Positions 47,266-54,907 of a stretch of DNA of 64,000 nucleotides are shown here, piece after piece (within the stretch, counting starts at the first letter, position 1; every line of letters begins with the position of its first letter). The translations under genes were made by a program, and so were the position numbers. The stretch is from assembly GCA_038205115.1 (NCBI GenBank), contig JBBRCE010000016.1:33617-97616 (forward strand), in the 5' to 3' direction. The DNA is from JBBRCE01 sp038205115 (lineage in GTDB: Bacteria; Planctomycetota; Planctomycetia; Pirellulales; JBBRCE01). The notes under the pieces were generated by a model, which saw only the letters and a program-made list of their open reading frames with translations, searched no databases and was not told the DNA's origin.

Positions 47266-47473
47266 AGGGATTTAGGCTGGAATTGTCGGAATTGTCGAGG
47301 CGGATCGAGTACGCAGAACGGGGCGGCGGCCGATTTGCCGCGACCAGGCGGCCCGCCAACGGCCAACTCTTGACCTAATTCGCTCGCCGCCTTAGACTTC
47401 CAGTTTGACATTCGGGCGGTATTTGTCGATCCAGTCAACCATTGTAGCATGCGGCCAAGTAGGATCGTCGGGC

Positions 47474-48223
47474 GTGAAACGAGCCATCATCAGCGATATT
47501 CACAGTAACCTGGAAGCCCTTGAGGCGGTGTTGGCAGACATCCGCCAGTTGGGCGTTCAAGAAACATACTGTCTGGGCGACATCATTGGCTACGGTCCGA
47601 ATCCGCGCGAGTGTATCGACCTGGTAATGCAGTGTAACGCCTGCATTTTGGGAAATCACGATCAAGCCGCGCTGTTTGACCCAGAAGGCTTCAATTCCAG
47701 CGCCGAGCGCGCCATTTTCTGGACGCGCCAACAACTGGAAGACCCGCGCGGAAATCGGGCCGATAACCAGCGCCGCTTGGATTTTCTCGGCGAACTTCCG
47801 CGGCAACGGGCCGAAGGCAATTTGCTCTTTGTACACGGTTCGGCCCGTCAGCCCACCAACGAATACGTTTTTCCGGAAGATGTTTACAATCAGCGCAAGA
47901 TGGAAAAAATCTTCAGCCTGATTCAGCACTATTGTTTTCAGGGGCACACCCACGTGCCGGGCATCTTTGCCCAAGGATCGGAATTTTCCAGTCCGGAGCA
48001 GCTCAATTTTCAGCACAAGCTGGGCACAGAAAAAACCATGATCAATGTGGGCTCGGTCGGCCAACCACGCGATGGCGACCGTCGAGCTTGTTACGTTGTT
48101 TTAGAAGACGAATTGGTCACGTTTCGTCGCGTCGATTATCCGTTCGAAAAAACCGCGGAAAAGATTTACAACATTCCCGACCTCGATCGCTTTCTCGGCG
48201 ATCGGCTTCGCGAAGGGCGGTAA
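47474..48223 (+). CDS. Metallophosphoesterase (calcineurin-like)
   Basis: 249 residues from the GTG at 47474 (VKRAIISDIHSN), with AGGA upstream. All metal-ligand blocks are present: SDIHSN (Asp8, His10), CLGDIIGYGPNP, LGNHDQA and FQGHTHVP. It should hydrolyse a phosphodiester or phosphomonoester; the single-domain form is close to the YfcE/ApaH-like group. The substrate is not known. It lies upstream of yidC but 230 bp apart, so it is probably separate. Confidence 0.9.
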   Translation: MKRAIISDIHSNLEALEAVLADIRQLGVQETYCLGDIIGYGPNPRECIDLVMQCNACILGNHDQAALFDPEGFNSSAERAIFWTRQQLEDPRGNRADNQRRLDFLGELPRQRAEGNLLFVHGSARQPTNEYVFPEDVYNQRKMEKIFSLIQHYCFQGHTHVPGIFAQGSEFSSPEQLNFQHKLGTEKTMINVGSVGQPRDGDRRACYVVLEDELVTFRRVDYPFEKTAEKIYNIPDLDRFLGDRLREGR

Positions 48224-48453
48224 AGCAGGCCGGTCGTCTCCAGCGGTTGCGGCGCCCACGCTGGATTGCGTGCCTGTGGCGGACCGCGGTCGGCCCCGCG
48301 ATGGCAAAGTTCAACTTCGCCCTGTTTCGATTGCCGGGCAGACAACTTGGCCTCGATCCGCAGCAGGCCCCTAACTCGCTGCGAGCGATTTTACACCTCA
48401 CACATCATTACCTTTGAGCCATCGGGCGGCTCGCGGCCAGGAAAGTCACTGTC

Positions 48454-50985
48454 GTGGATCAAAAGCGTTTTCCTCTGCTCATCGCGATCTTCATCGCGTT
48501 GATGTTGATCTACACGATTGTGACGATCAAATTCTTCCCGCCCAAGCCCGTCAATAAGCCCGTGGCTCAAGCCGACGGCGACAAGGCTCAAGACGATCTG
48601 TCCAAAGACAACGGCGATCACGACAAAACCAAAGCCGACAAAACCAAGTCCGATGGCGACACCGCAAAACCTGACGCGGCAAAACCTGACGCCGCAAAAC
48701 CGGACGACGCAAAACCGGACGACGCGGCCAATCCGCCCGCTGCCGAAAACACCGAGCCTGAACCGCCGCTGCAACGCGTGATGCTGGGCACGGTTTCGGC
48801 CAACGATCCGCAACGGCCCTACCGCATGCTGGTCACATTCACCAACCGCGGCGCCGCCATCGAACGAGTCGAATTCAGCGATCCTAAATATCGAGAAATC
48901 GATGATCGGTCCGGCTACCTCGGCACACTGGCCACCACCGACATGCCAGAGGGCGGCGGCGTGAAGGTCAATCTGATTGGCGACGGCGCGCCCGCCTTGG
49001 CCGCGGGTTTGCAAGTTGACGACGTCATCACCGAGATCACGCCGGAAAAAAGCGAGCCCATCGCCATTGCCGATTCCATCTCGCTCCGCGACCAATTGAA
49101 GCAGCACACCGAGCCCGATCAAACGCTGCAACTCAACGTGATCCGCGGCGGCAAGTCGAAAACCCTAGCGGTCAAGTTGACGCGCAAGCCGCTGTCCGTG
49201 ATCTGGCCCGAAGAGCCAACCAATCCGTCGCTGCTGTTGACGCTGCCACAGATTGCCGGCAAAAAGCTGGCCGCCGGGCAAACCGAACTCGCTGGCCTGA
49301 ACCTCCGCGGCGGCAATTGGCAAGTCGATCCCGACCTGGGCGCCGATCATGTCACTTTTCGCTACAAGCTGCCGAAGTGGAAGTTGGAAATCGAAAAGCG
49401 ATTCGAACTCGCCAAAGTCGCCGATCCCAACATTCGTTACTCGCGCGATTACCATCTGCAAGTCAAGATTCGCATCATCAATCTGGCCGATCAGGCCACG
49501 AATGTTGCTTATCAACTCGAAGGGCCAAATGGCTTGCCAACCGAAGGCCACTGGTATGCACGACGTATCGAACACGACAGCGGCCCCGGCTTGCGCGATG
49601 TTTCGTTTCGGTTCAATGGCCAGGATGCCAGCGGTTTTAGCGCTACGACCATCGTCGATAAAAAAGCCTCGCTGCCGGCCAACCTAGGCGATGCCACGTT
49701 GGATTACATGGGCGTCACCGGACAATACTTTGCCGCCATTCTGTTGCCGGAAACCGATCTGCCGCTGCATGGCCTCAACAGCGTACAGCCCATTACGGTC
49801 GGCACGCCGCTGTCTGATACTTACGCCAAAAAGCTCAGCAACATTTCCTGCCAACTCAACAGCAAAATGGTTTCGCTGCAACCGGACAAGCCGCTGGAAC
49901 ACACCTATTGTTTGTTCATTGGCCCCAAGGTCCGCTCGCTGTTGCAAGAATACGAGTTTGGCGGCCAGACGCCCAACGCCGCCCACGGCTCGCTCGACGA
50001 TCTGTATTACTACGGCTGGCCCATCTGGTTCATGTCTAGCGTGATGTCCGGCATCTTGCACGTGCTCTACAGCGTGGTGGGCAATTATGGCGTGGCAATT
50101 GTGCTGCTGGTCATTTTAGTCCGCGGCTGCATGTTTCCGTTGAGTCGCAAGCAGGCGATCAACATGCAGAAAATGCAAGAAAAGATGCCGCTGATCAAGC
50201 CTGAACTGGAGAAGCTCAAAGAAAAATACAAAGGCAACTTCGAGCAATTGAGCAAAGCCCAGCAAGAACTCTACAAAAAACATGGCGTGAGCATGATGCC
50301 GGCTGGCGGCTGTTTGCTGATCTTCTTACAGTTGCCGATTTTTTCAGGGCTGTATCGCTCGCTGCAGCTCGATATTGAACTTCGCGACGCCCCGCTCATC
50401 AGCCATGCCGTGCGCTGGTGCTCGAATCTTTCCGCGCCCGACATGCTCTGGCACTGGGAAGGCGTGATGCCGGATTTCCTGGCGTCGTCGCATGGACCTT
50501 CGGCGCAACTGGCCGCATTTCCGCTGTTGGGCGGATTTCTTTCGCACATGCTCTGGCTCGGTCCGTATTTCAATCTCTTGCCGCTGCTGACCATCGGTCT
50601 CTACTTCTGGCAACAAAAACTGTTCACGCCGCCCGCCACTGACGAACAGCAGGCCATGCAGCAGAAGCTCATGAAGTACATGCTGATTTTGATTGCGCTG
50701 TCGTTCTTTACCGTGGCGGCCGGACTTTCGATTTACTTCATCATTTCGTCGTTGTGGGGCATTTGCGAACGCTTGCTACTGCCCCGCAAGCAACTGGTCA
50801 CGCCGGGCGGCAATTTGATCTTAGACGTGTCGTCCAAGCCCACCGCCAAGCCGGTTTCCAAACAGCCCAGCGCGTTCGGCACGTGGTTGGCCAACATTGC
50901 CGAAAAGGCCGATAAAAACGGTCAACGCCCCGGCATCAAATCCAAGTCCGACGATCCGCGCCGCAAAAAGAAGCGCGGCAAGTAG
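48454..50985 (+). CDS. yidC: Membrane protein insertase YidC with embedded PDZ-like domain
   Basis: 843 residues from the GTG at 48454 (the ribosome binding site is AGGAAAG), longer than the usual 550. N-terminal membrane anchor (FPLLIAIFIALMLIYTIVTI), then an Asp/Lys/Ala linker with AKPDA repeats (about residues 71-90), then a PDZ-like segment at about 169-246 (NLIGDGAPALAAGLQVDDVI, then TLQLNVIRGGKSKTLAVKL) inside the large periplasmic domain, then the conserved insertase core from about residue 515 (SVVGNYGVAIVLLVILVRG, KMQEKMPLIKPELEKLKEKY) with the hydrophilic groove Arg in VRGCMFPLS. A basic C-terminal tail (RRKKKRGK) could contact the ribosome. It lies 22 bp upstream of mnmE, as in many genomes. 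Confidence 0.93.
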   Translation: MDQKRFPLLIAIFIALMLIYTIVTIKFFPPKPVNKPVAQADGDKAQDDLSKDNGDHDKTKADKTKSDGDTAKPDAAKPDAAKPDDAKPDDAANPPAAENTEPEPPLQRVMLGTVSANDPQRPYRMLVTFTNRGAAIERVEFSDPKYREIDDRSGYLGTLATTDMPEGGGVKVNLIGDGAPALAAGLQVDDVITEITPEKSEPIAIADSISLRDQLKQHTEPDQTLQLNVIRGGKSKTLAVKLTRKPLSVIWPEEPTNPSLLLTLPQIAGKKLAAGQTELAGLNLRGGNWQVDPDLGADHVTFRYKLPKWKLEIEKRFELAKVADPNIRYSRDYHLQVKIRIINLADQATNVAYQLEGPNGLPTEGHWYARRIEHDSGPGLRDVSFRFNGQDASGFSATTIVDKKASLPANLGDATLDYMGVTGQYFAAILLPETDLPLHGLNSVQPITVGTPLSDTYAKKLSNISCQLNSKMVSLQPDKPLEHTYCLFIGPKVRSLLQEYEFGGQTPNAAHGSLDDLYYYGWPIWFMSSVMSGILHVLYSVVGNYGVAIVLLVILVRGCMFPLSRKQAINMQKMQEKMPLIKPELEKLKEKYKGNFEQLSKAQQELYKKHGVSMMPAGGCLLIFLQLPIFSGLYRSLQLDIELRDAPLISHAVRWCSNLSAPDMLWHWEGVMPDFLASSHGPSAQLAAFPLLGGFLSHMLWLGPYFNLLPLLTIGLYFWQQKLFTPPATDEQQAMQQKLMKYMLILIALSFFTVAAGLSIYFIISSLWGICERLLLPRKQLVTPGGNLILDVSSKPTAKPVSKQPSAFGTWLANIAEKADKNGQRPGIKSKSDDPRRKKKRGK
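48664..48723 (+). repeat. Four tandem 15-bp repeats in the yidC linker
   Basis: Units at 48664, 48679, 48694 and 48709 (GCAAAACCTGACGCG with minor variation) encode AKPDA, AKPDA, AKPDD and AKPDD. The in-frame unit length (15 bp) keeps the linker open, so the copy number could change by slippage without a frameshift. Confidence 0.85.
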
Positions 50986-51007
50986 TCTCTCATCAAGCGC
51001 GCCCGTC

Positions 51008-52414
51008 ATGCACTACGCACCGGACGATACCATTGCGGCCATTGCCTCCGCGCCGGGCGGCGGCGTTCGCGGCATTGTCCGCGTCAGCGGACCGGACGTG
51101 TTGAGTTGCCTGCTGGCCTGCTTCGAACCGGCCGCGGCGGTCGAATTGTCTGCTGCCAAATTCGCGCAGCGCATTCCGGGCCGCGTCTGGCTTACGCCAT
51201 TGGAAACCGCGCCGCGCACTGCGCTGCCTTGCGATTTATGGTACTGGCCCAGCGATCGCAGTTACACGCGGTCGCCGGTTGCCGAATTTCATACGCTCGG
51301 CTCGCCGCCGCTGTTGGCCCTGCTGCTGCGGACCATCTGCGACGCCGGCGCTCGACTGGCCGAGCCCGGCGAATTCACGCTCCGCGCCTTTCTGGCCGGC
51401 CGCATCGATCTCACCCAGGCAGAAGCCGTGCTTGGCGCCATCGACGCCCGCAACCAGCGCCAGTTCGACGCCGCACTGCTGCAACTGTCTGGCGGTCTGA
51501 CGCAACCGCTGGCCGCCTTGCGCGAATTACTGATCGATCTGTTGGCCGAACTGGAAGCAGGACTGGACTTCGTCGACGAAGATATCGAATTTGTCACCGC
51601 CGCCGAAATTGCCGCCAAGGCCGCAAGCGCCGCGGCCAGCGTCGACCAACTGCTGGCGCAAATGACCGCCCGCACGCTGACCGCCGACGCACTGCGCGTC
51701 GTGCTTTGGGGATCGCCCAACGCCGGCAAGAGTAGCTTGTTCAACGCGCTGGCCGCGGGTCAGCAGGCCATCGTTTCGGAAATTGCGGGCACTACGCGCG
51801 ACTATCTCACGGCCACTGTCGATCTCGACGGCTTGCGCTGCGAGTTGGTCGATACGGCTGGCGCGGAACCGGTTGCGGGCGCGGATTCGCCGCGCGGCCT
51901 GGCGCAGCAGTTCACCGACCAGCAGCGCCGCCAAGCGCACCTCCGCCTGCTGTGCATTGACGCCAGCCAGCCACCGGACGATTTCACGCGGCAGCAGTTG
52001 GCGGCCGTCGTTAACAACGGCCCCGCAGACAACGGTGGCGAAACGCTAGTCGTGTTGACCAAGATCGATGCGCCCGCGGCGGTCACATTCGCGCCGCAAT
52101 GGCCGCACGCCATCAAAACCAGCAGCCAGACGGGCGCGGGGCTCAGCGAACTGCGCCAGCGCCTCCGCGGCTTTGCCCTGGAGTCGTCAGATATTGGCAT
52201 GGTGGCCGCTACGGCCATCCGCTCGCGCGAGAGTCTGGCGCGGGCCAGCGACTGTCTGCACCGCGCCGCGCAAATCGCGCGGTTCAACCAGTCCGAAGAA
52301 CTGATCGCCGCCGATCTCCGCGCCGCGCTGCATGAACTCGGCACGGTCGTCGGCGCAGTTCACACCGACGATTTGCTCGATCGCATTTTCAGCCGCTTCT
52401 GCATCGGCAAATGA
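51008..52414 (+). CDS. mnmE: tRNA uridine-5-carboxymethylaminomethyl(34) synthesis GTPase MnmE
   Basis: 468 residues from the ATG at 51008; an in-frame start at 50897 would lie inside yidC. MnmE, with MnmG, modifies the wobble uridine of several tRNAs. The tetrahydrofolate-binding N-domain (DTIAAIASAPGGGVRGIVRVSG), the G1 loop GSPNAGKS (about 235-242), G3 DTAG (282-285) and the C-terminal FCIGK with the catalytic Cys are intact. The N-domain is slightly degenerate in its middle (HTLGSPPLLALL for the usual HGG-x-x segment). Confidence 0.95.
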   Translation: MHYAPDDTIAAIASAPGGGVRGIVRVSGPDVLSCLLACFEPAAAVELSAAKFAQRIPGRVWLTPLETAPRTALPCDLWYWPSDRSYTRSPVAEFHTLGSPPLLALLLRTICDAGARLAEPGEFTLRAFLAGRIDLTQAEAVLGAIDARNQRQFDAALLQLSGGLTQPLAALRELLIDLLAELEAGLDFVDEDIEFVTAAEIAAKAASAAASVDQLLAQMTARTLTADALRVVLWGSPNAGKSSLFNALAAGQQAIVSEIAGTTRDYLTATVDLDGLRCELVDTAGAEPVAGADSPRGLAQQFTDQQRRQAHLRLLCIDASQPPDDFTRQQLAAVVNNGPADNGGETLVVLTKIDAPAAVTFAPQWPHAIKTSSQTGAGLSELRQRLRGFALESSDIGMVAATAIRSRESLARASDCLHRAAQIARFNQSEELIAADLRAALHELGTVVGAVHTDDLLDRIFSRFCIGK

Positions 52415-52644
52415 CCGGCGGTGCATCGTGACGGCTGCTATTTCATCATGCTTCAAACGTCGATCAATTCGGCCCGCACCATCATCTGCCCACAGAAATG
52501 GTGAAGCCGACTCAAAAAGTGAACTGCCGGGCTAACATGCGAATTGGTCGAAATCGTTTTTCGCAGCGGCGCGCTATGGCGCGGCCGCGCCTGCTATCGC
52601 TAATTGTGCTGATTGCGCGAGGGTTGGTACTCGTTGGCTAGCTC

Positions 52645-52926
52645 GTGAATTATTTACTTTTCGTCGCGATCGCAAGTCGTCCAGCGCCACCTGCCGAACT
52701 CAAGAAGCAAGCCGAAATGGCCATCATCGAAGCAGGTGGCGTCGACGTTCTGCGGAAGGAGGCGCGAGCGATCTTGGCTAATTATCGAGCAACTCCAAAT
52801 GAAGCGCGGACCAATGTTGAACGAGATATAAAGAACTATCCGGCGACCGTGAAACTTTATCGCTTGCTGTCTTCCTCTGGGCATGACCCATGGGCCAGAA
52901 TCGGCAGACGCGGTGGATCATTTTGA
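52645..52926 (+). CDS. Hypothetical protein, possibly truncated
   Basis: 93 residues from a GTG at 52645; the frame upstream is closed by a stop codon at 52639-52641. A second open frame just upstream (from 52575, signal-peptide-like MARPRLLSLIVLIARGLVLV) lies in another phase, so a single ancestral secreted protein may have been split by a frameshift. The sequence AELKKQAEMAIIEAGG, then ARAILANYRATP looks like genuine alpha-helical protein but has no recognised family. Its 3' end overlaps the convergent HEAT-repeat gene by 9 bp. Confidence 0.45.
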   Translation: MNYLLFVAIASRPAPPAELKKQAEMAIIEAGGVDVLRKEARAILANYRATPNEARTNVERDIKNYPATVKLYRLLSSSGHDPWARIGRRGGSF

Positions 52927-54003
52927 CGTGGGCTTCAATTCGGCAATAGCCGCATCAAGTCGCTGTTGCAGCCTTTTACGTTCGACCTCCGAAATGACCG
53001 AAAGAATTGCTTGCTGCTGCGTTTCAAAGCGATCGTAGACTTCAACGGCAGCGGCCGCATGCGGCTTGGAGTTCATCAACAGCAGCGAACACGCTGCAGC
53101 TTGCTGGACGCCACGATCGTCGGCGACCAGCAACGGAGCGATGCGATCCGCAAACCGATCTTCGCCTAAAATGCCAAGCGATAGAATGGCCGCTTGGCGC
53201 GTGAAAACGTCTTGGTCGGCCATCAAGCTCGCCATCTGTTCCGCGTACCGTGAGCAGCCCATGAGTGCCAGACAGGCCATCGCTGGGCCGCGCCGCTTGG
53301 GATGTTTTTTGCTTTTGAGCATGGCGGCAATCTTTGGCGCTTGGTCGTCGGCTTTCAGCGTGGCCAGCGCAAACAAGGCGTAGCGGTAGGTGTCGAAAAG
53401 ATCGTCCCGGTGACGGGCGATCTTGGTCAAACGCCCGGCGTATTGTTTTGCGTCGAGCCGCGCCAGCGCCAAGCACGCAATCGCCGCAACTTGTCCTTCG
53501 CGATCCTTCAGCAAACGCGCAATGTCTGGCTGACGGTCCTTCGCTGGCATCCATGATAAACCCTCGGCCGCGCCAACTCGCAGCCAGCGGTTGGAGCTTT
53601 TCAAATAGCGACAAAGTTCTTGCTCGTGGTCTTTCGCCCCGAGCACGCCCAAGCCCTCCAGCGCGCGGCCGCGATCCCAGCCATTGATCGGCAAATCGTC
53701 TTGTGTTGGGTAGTCGGTTTTCAGCAGCGTTTCCAAATCGTGGACGTACGTCGGATCGCCGAGGTCCGCCAGCCAAATAGCGCAATAGCCTCGCACGGCT
53801 TGGTCTTTGCTGGTGAGCAGCGCCGCGACATCCGCTTTGTATTTCGCCCAACTGCCGGCTCGGCGAACCGCGTCTTCTAATTCGCCAAGCTCGCAAGCGA
53901 TGGTTTCCAGTTGCTTCCGTCCTGCGTCGGACGCTGAATGATTCGCCGCATAAGGAACGACCGAAAAATAACTTCCGTTTTTCGTTCGGGTCGACGCGCG
54001 CAA
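52918..54003 (-). CDS. HEAT-repeat protein with element-derived N-terminus
   Basis: Up to 361 residues if translation starts at the TTG at 54003. Residues from about 25 on are repeated HEAT-like helices (AVRGYCAIWLADLGDPTYVHDLE, WLRVGAAEGLSWMP, AAILSLGILGEDRFADRI), a protein-interaction scaffold. The first 17 residues (MRASTRTKNGSYFSVVP) are encoded by the palindromic element at 53953-54054, with no ATG start or ribosome binding site. The native N-terminus was therefore probably lost or separated by the element; the 70-residue ORF at 54053-54265 is one candidate for it. Confidence 0.7.
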   Translation of the reverse strand: MRASTRTKNGSYFSVVPYAANHSASDAGRKQLETIACELGELEDAVRRAGSWAKYKADVAALLTSKDQAVRGYCAIWLADLGDPTYVHDLETLLKTDYPTQDDLPINGWDRGRALEGLGVLGAKDHEQELCRYLKSSNRWLRVGAAEGLSWMPAKDRQPDIARLLKDREGQVAAIACLALARLDAKQYAGRLTKIARHRDDLFDTYRYALFALATLKADDQAPKIAAMLKSKKHPKRRGPAMACLALMGCSRYAEQMASLMADQDVFTRQAAILSLGILGEDRFADRIAPLLVADDRGVQQAAACSLLLMNSKPHAAAAVEVYDRFETQQQAILSVISEVERKRLQQRLDAAIAELKPTSK

Positions 54004-54054
54004 TCACGAGCAGCGGGCGTCTCACTCAGAGGAAGTTATTTTTCGGTCGTTCCT
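53953..54054. repeat. Palindromic element with 24-bp perfect terminal inverted repeats
   Basis: 53953-53976 is the exact reverse complement of 54031-54054 (ends AGGAACGACCGAAAAATAAC and its mirror), enclosing 54 nt that contain a short inner pair (GACGC/GCGTC). No coding capacity. It resembles a REP/MITE-type mobile repeat. It creates a TAG stop at 54053-54055 that ends the ORF on one side and provides the N-terminal codons of the HEAT gene on the other. Confidence 0.8.
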
Positions 54055-54265
54055 AACCTGGCGGCGCGGGCAAGTCGCCACTCTTGATCGCGGCGACAAT
54101 GTGTCTGATCTGTTTGAGGTCCGCTTCGGATAATTCGGCAGCACGCCCGGTGCCCGGAAATGCAACGAGTGCCACGGCGATCGTCAACACCACGATTGCG
54201 ACATCGGTCAATAGGCGCACGGCAGTACCTGCGGGCGGATCAGCGTCGTAGGGGTAACGCGACAT
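54053..54265 (-). CDS. Small membrane-anchored protein ending at the palindromic element
   Basis: 70 residues from the ATG at 54265, one transmembrane segment (LLTDVAIVVLTIAVALVAF), then a short periplasmic helix (ELSEADLKQIRHIVAAIKSG). The stop codon TAG is formed by the last base pairs of the palindromic element and the flanking base. It may be an independent small gene or the severed 5' end of the HEAT-repeat gene; the frames differ by one, so an insertion with a frame change is needed for the second reading. Confidence 0.55.
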   Translation of the reverse strand: MSRYPYDADPPAGTAVRLLTDVAIVVLTIAVALVAFPGTGRAAELSEADLKQIRHIVAAIKSGDLPAPPG

Positions 54266-54318
54266 ATGGCGAACGTGCGATTTTTTTTTGGATTACGCCG
54301 GCATTGGCCAGCTCAACG

Positions 54319-54849
54319 TCAATTGCCGCCGTGCATGATTGCCAGCATCGCAAAGCCGCCAAGCGAGACGACGACGAAAATCACGCCGAACACAAACAGC
54401 ATCGCCACGCCCAGCGACGAAATGGTTTGATCCAGCGTACATTGCGAAGGCTTGGCCGGATCGTAAAACACCGGCACCTCGCTGCCCAGCGGATACCGAT
54501 CGGCCTTGGCCTGCGCTTTGGCCAGGCTGGTGCTGCTGCCGACGCCGCCAAATTTGATCCGGCTGCCGCGATACGACTGGCCAGCGACCAGATATTCGTA
54601 CTCGATGGCCGGCGTGTAATTGCTGAACGACTTGCTGGAATCGTTGGAACTTTCGCTGGTGCGAATGGCATTGGCCACCACCGTGCCGGTTGCGGTTGGC
54701 CAACTCTGGCAGGCGGCCGCCAACTTTCGGTAGCGCAGCGCCAGCCACATCGCCACAAAGCCGCCGATCAAAAACGCAATTGGCACCGCCACAAACCAAG
54801 CCGGCAATTTGCTGGCGGCTTGCAGGGTCTGCATTTGTTGTTCGTTCAT
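54319..54849 (-). CDS. DUF3592-family membrane protein
   Basis: 176 residues from the ATG at 54849, which has GGAGGG upstream. Two membrane segments (WFVAVPIAFLIGGFVAMWLAL and VAMLFVFGVIFVVVSLGGFA) flank a beta-rich domain with SWPTATGTVVAN, YTPAIEYEYLVAGQSYRGSR and VPVFYDPAKPSQCTL, the DUF3592 signature. The function of the family is unknown to me. Confidence 0.85.
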   Translation of the reverse strand: MNEQQMQTLQAASKLPAWFVAVPIAFLIGGFVAMWLALRYRKLAAACQSWPTATGTVVANAIRTSESSNDSSKSFSNYTPAIEYEYLVAGQSYRGSRIKFGGVGSSTSLAKAQAKADRYPLGSEVPVFYDPAKPSQCTLDQTISSLGVAMLFVFGVIFVVVSLGGFAMLAIMHGGN

Positions 54850-54907
54850 GGGCAACCCTCCATCGCTTGATGTTACAAAACGACACCCACCGCGCCCCGC
54901 GCCGTCG

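Noticed and set aside
47392..47442. 16-residue minus-strand peptide MVDWIDKYRPNVKLEV between tsaB and the phosphoesterase
   Set aside because: The sequence looks protein-like, but it is too short to support without conservation data.
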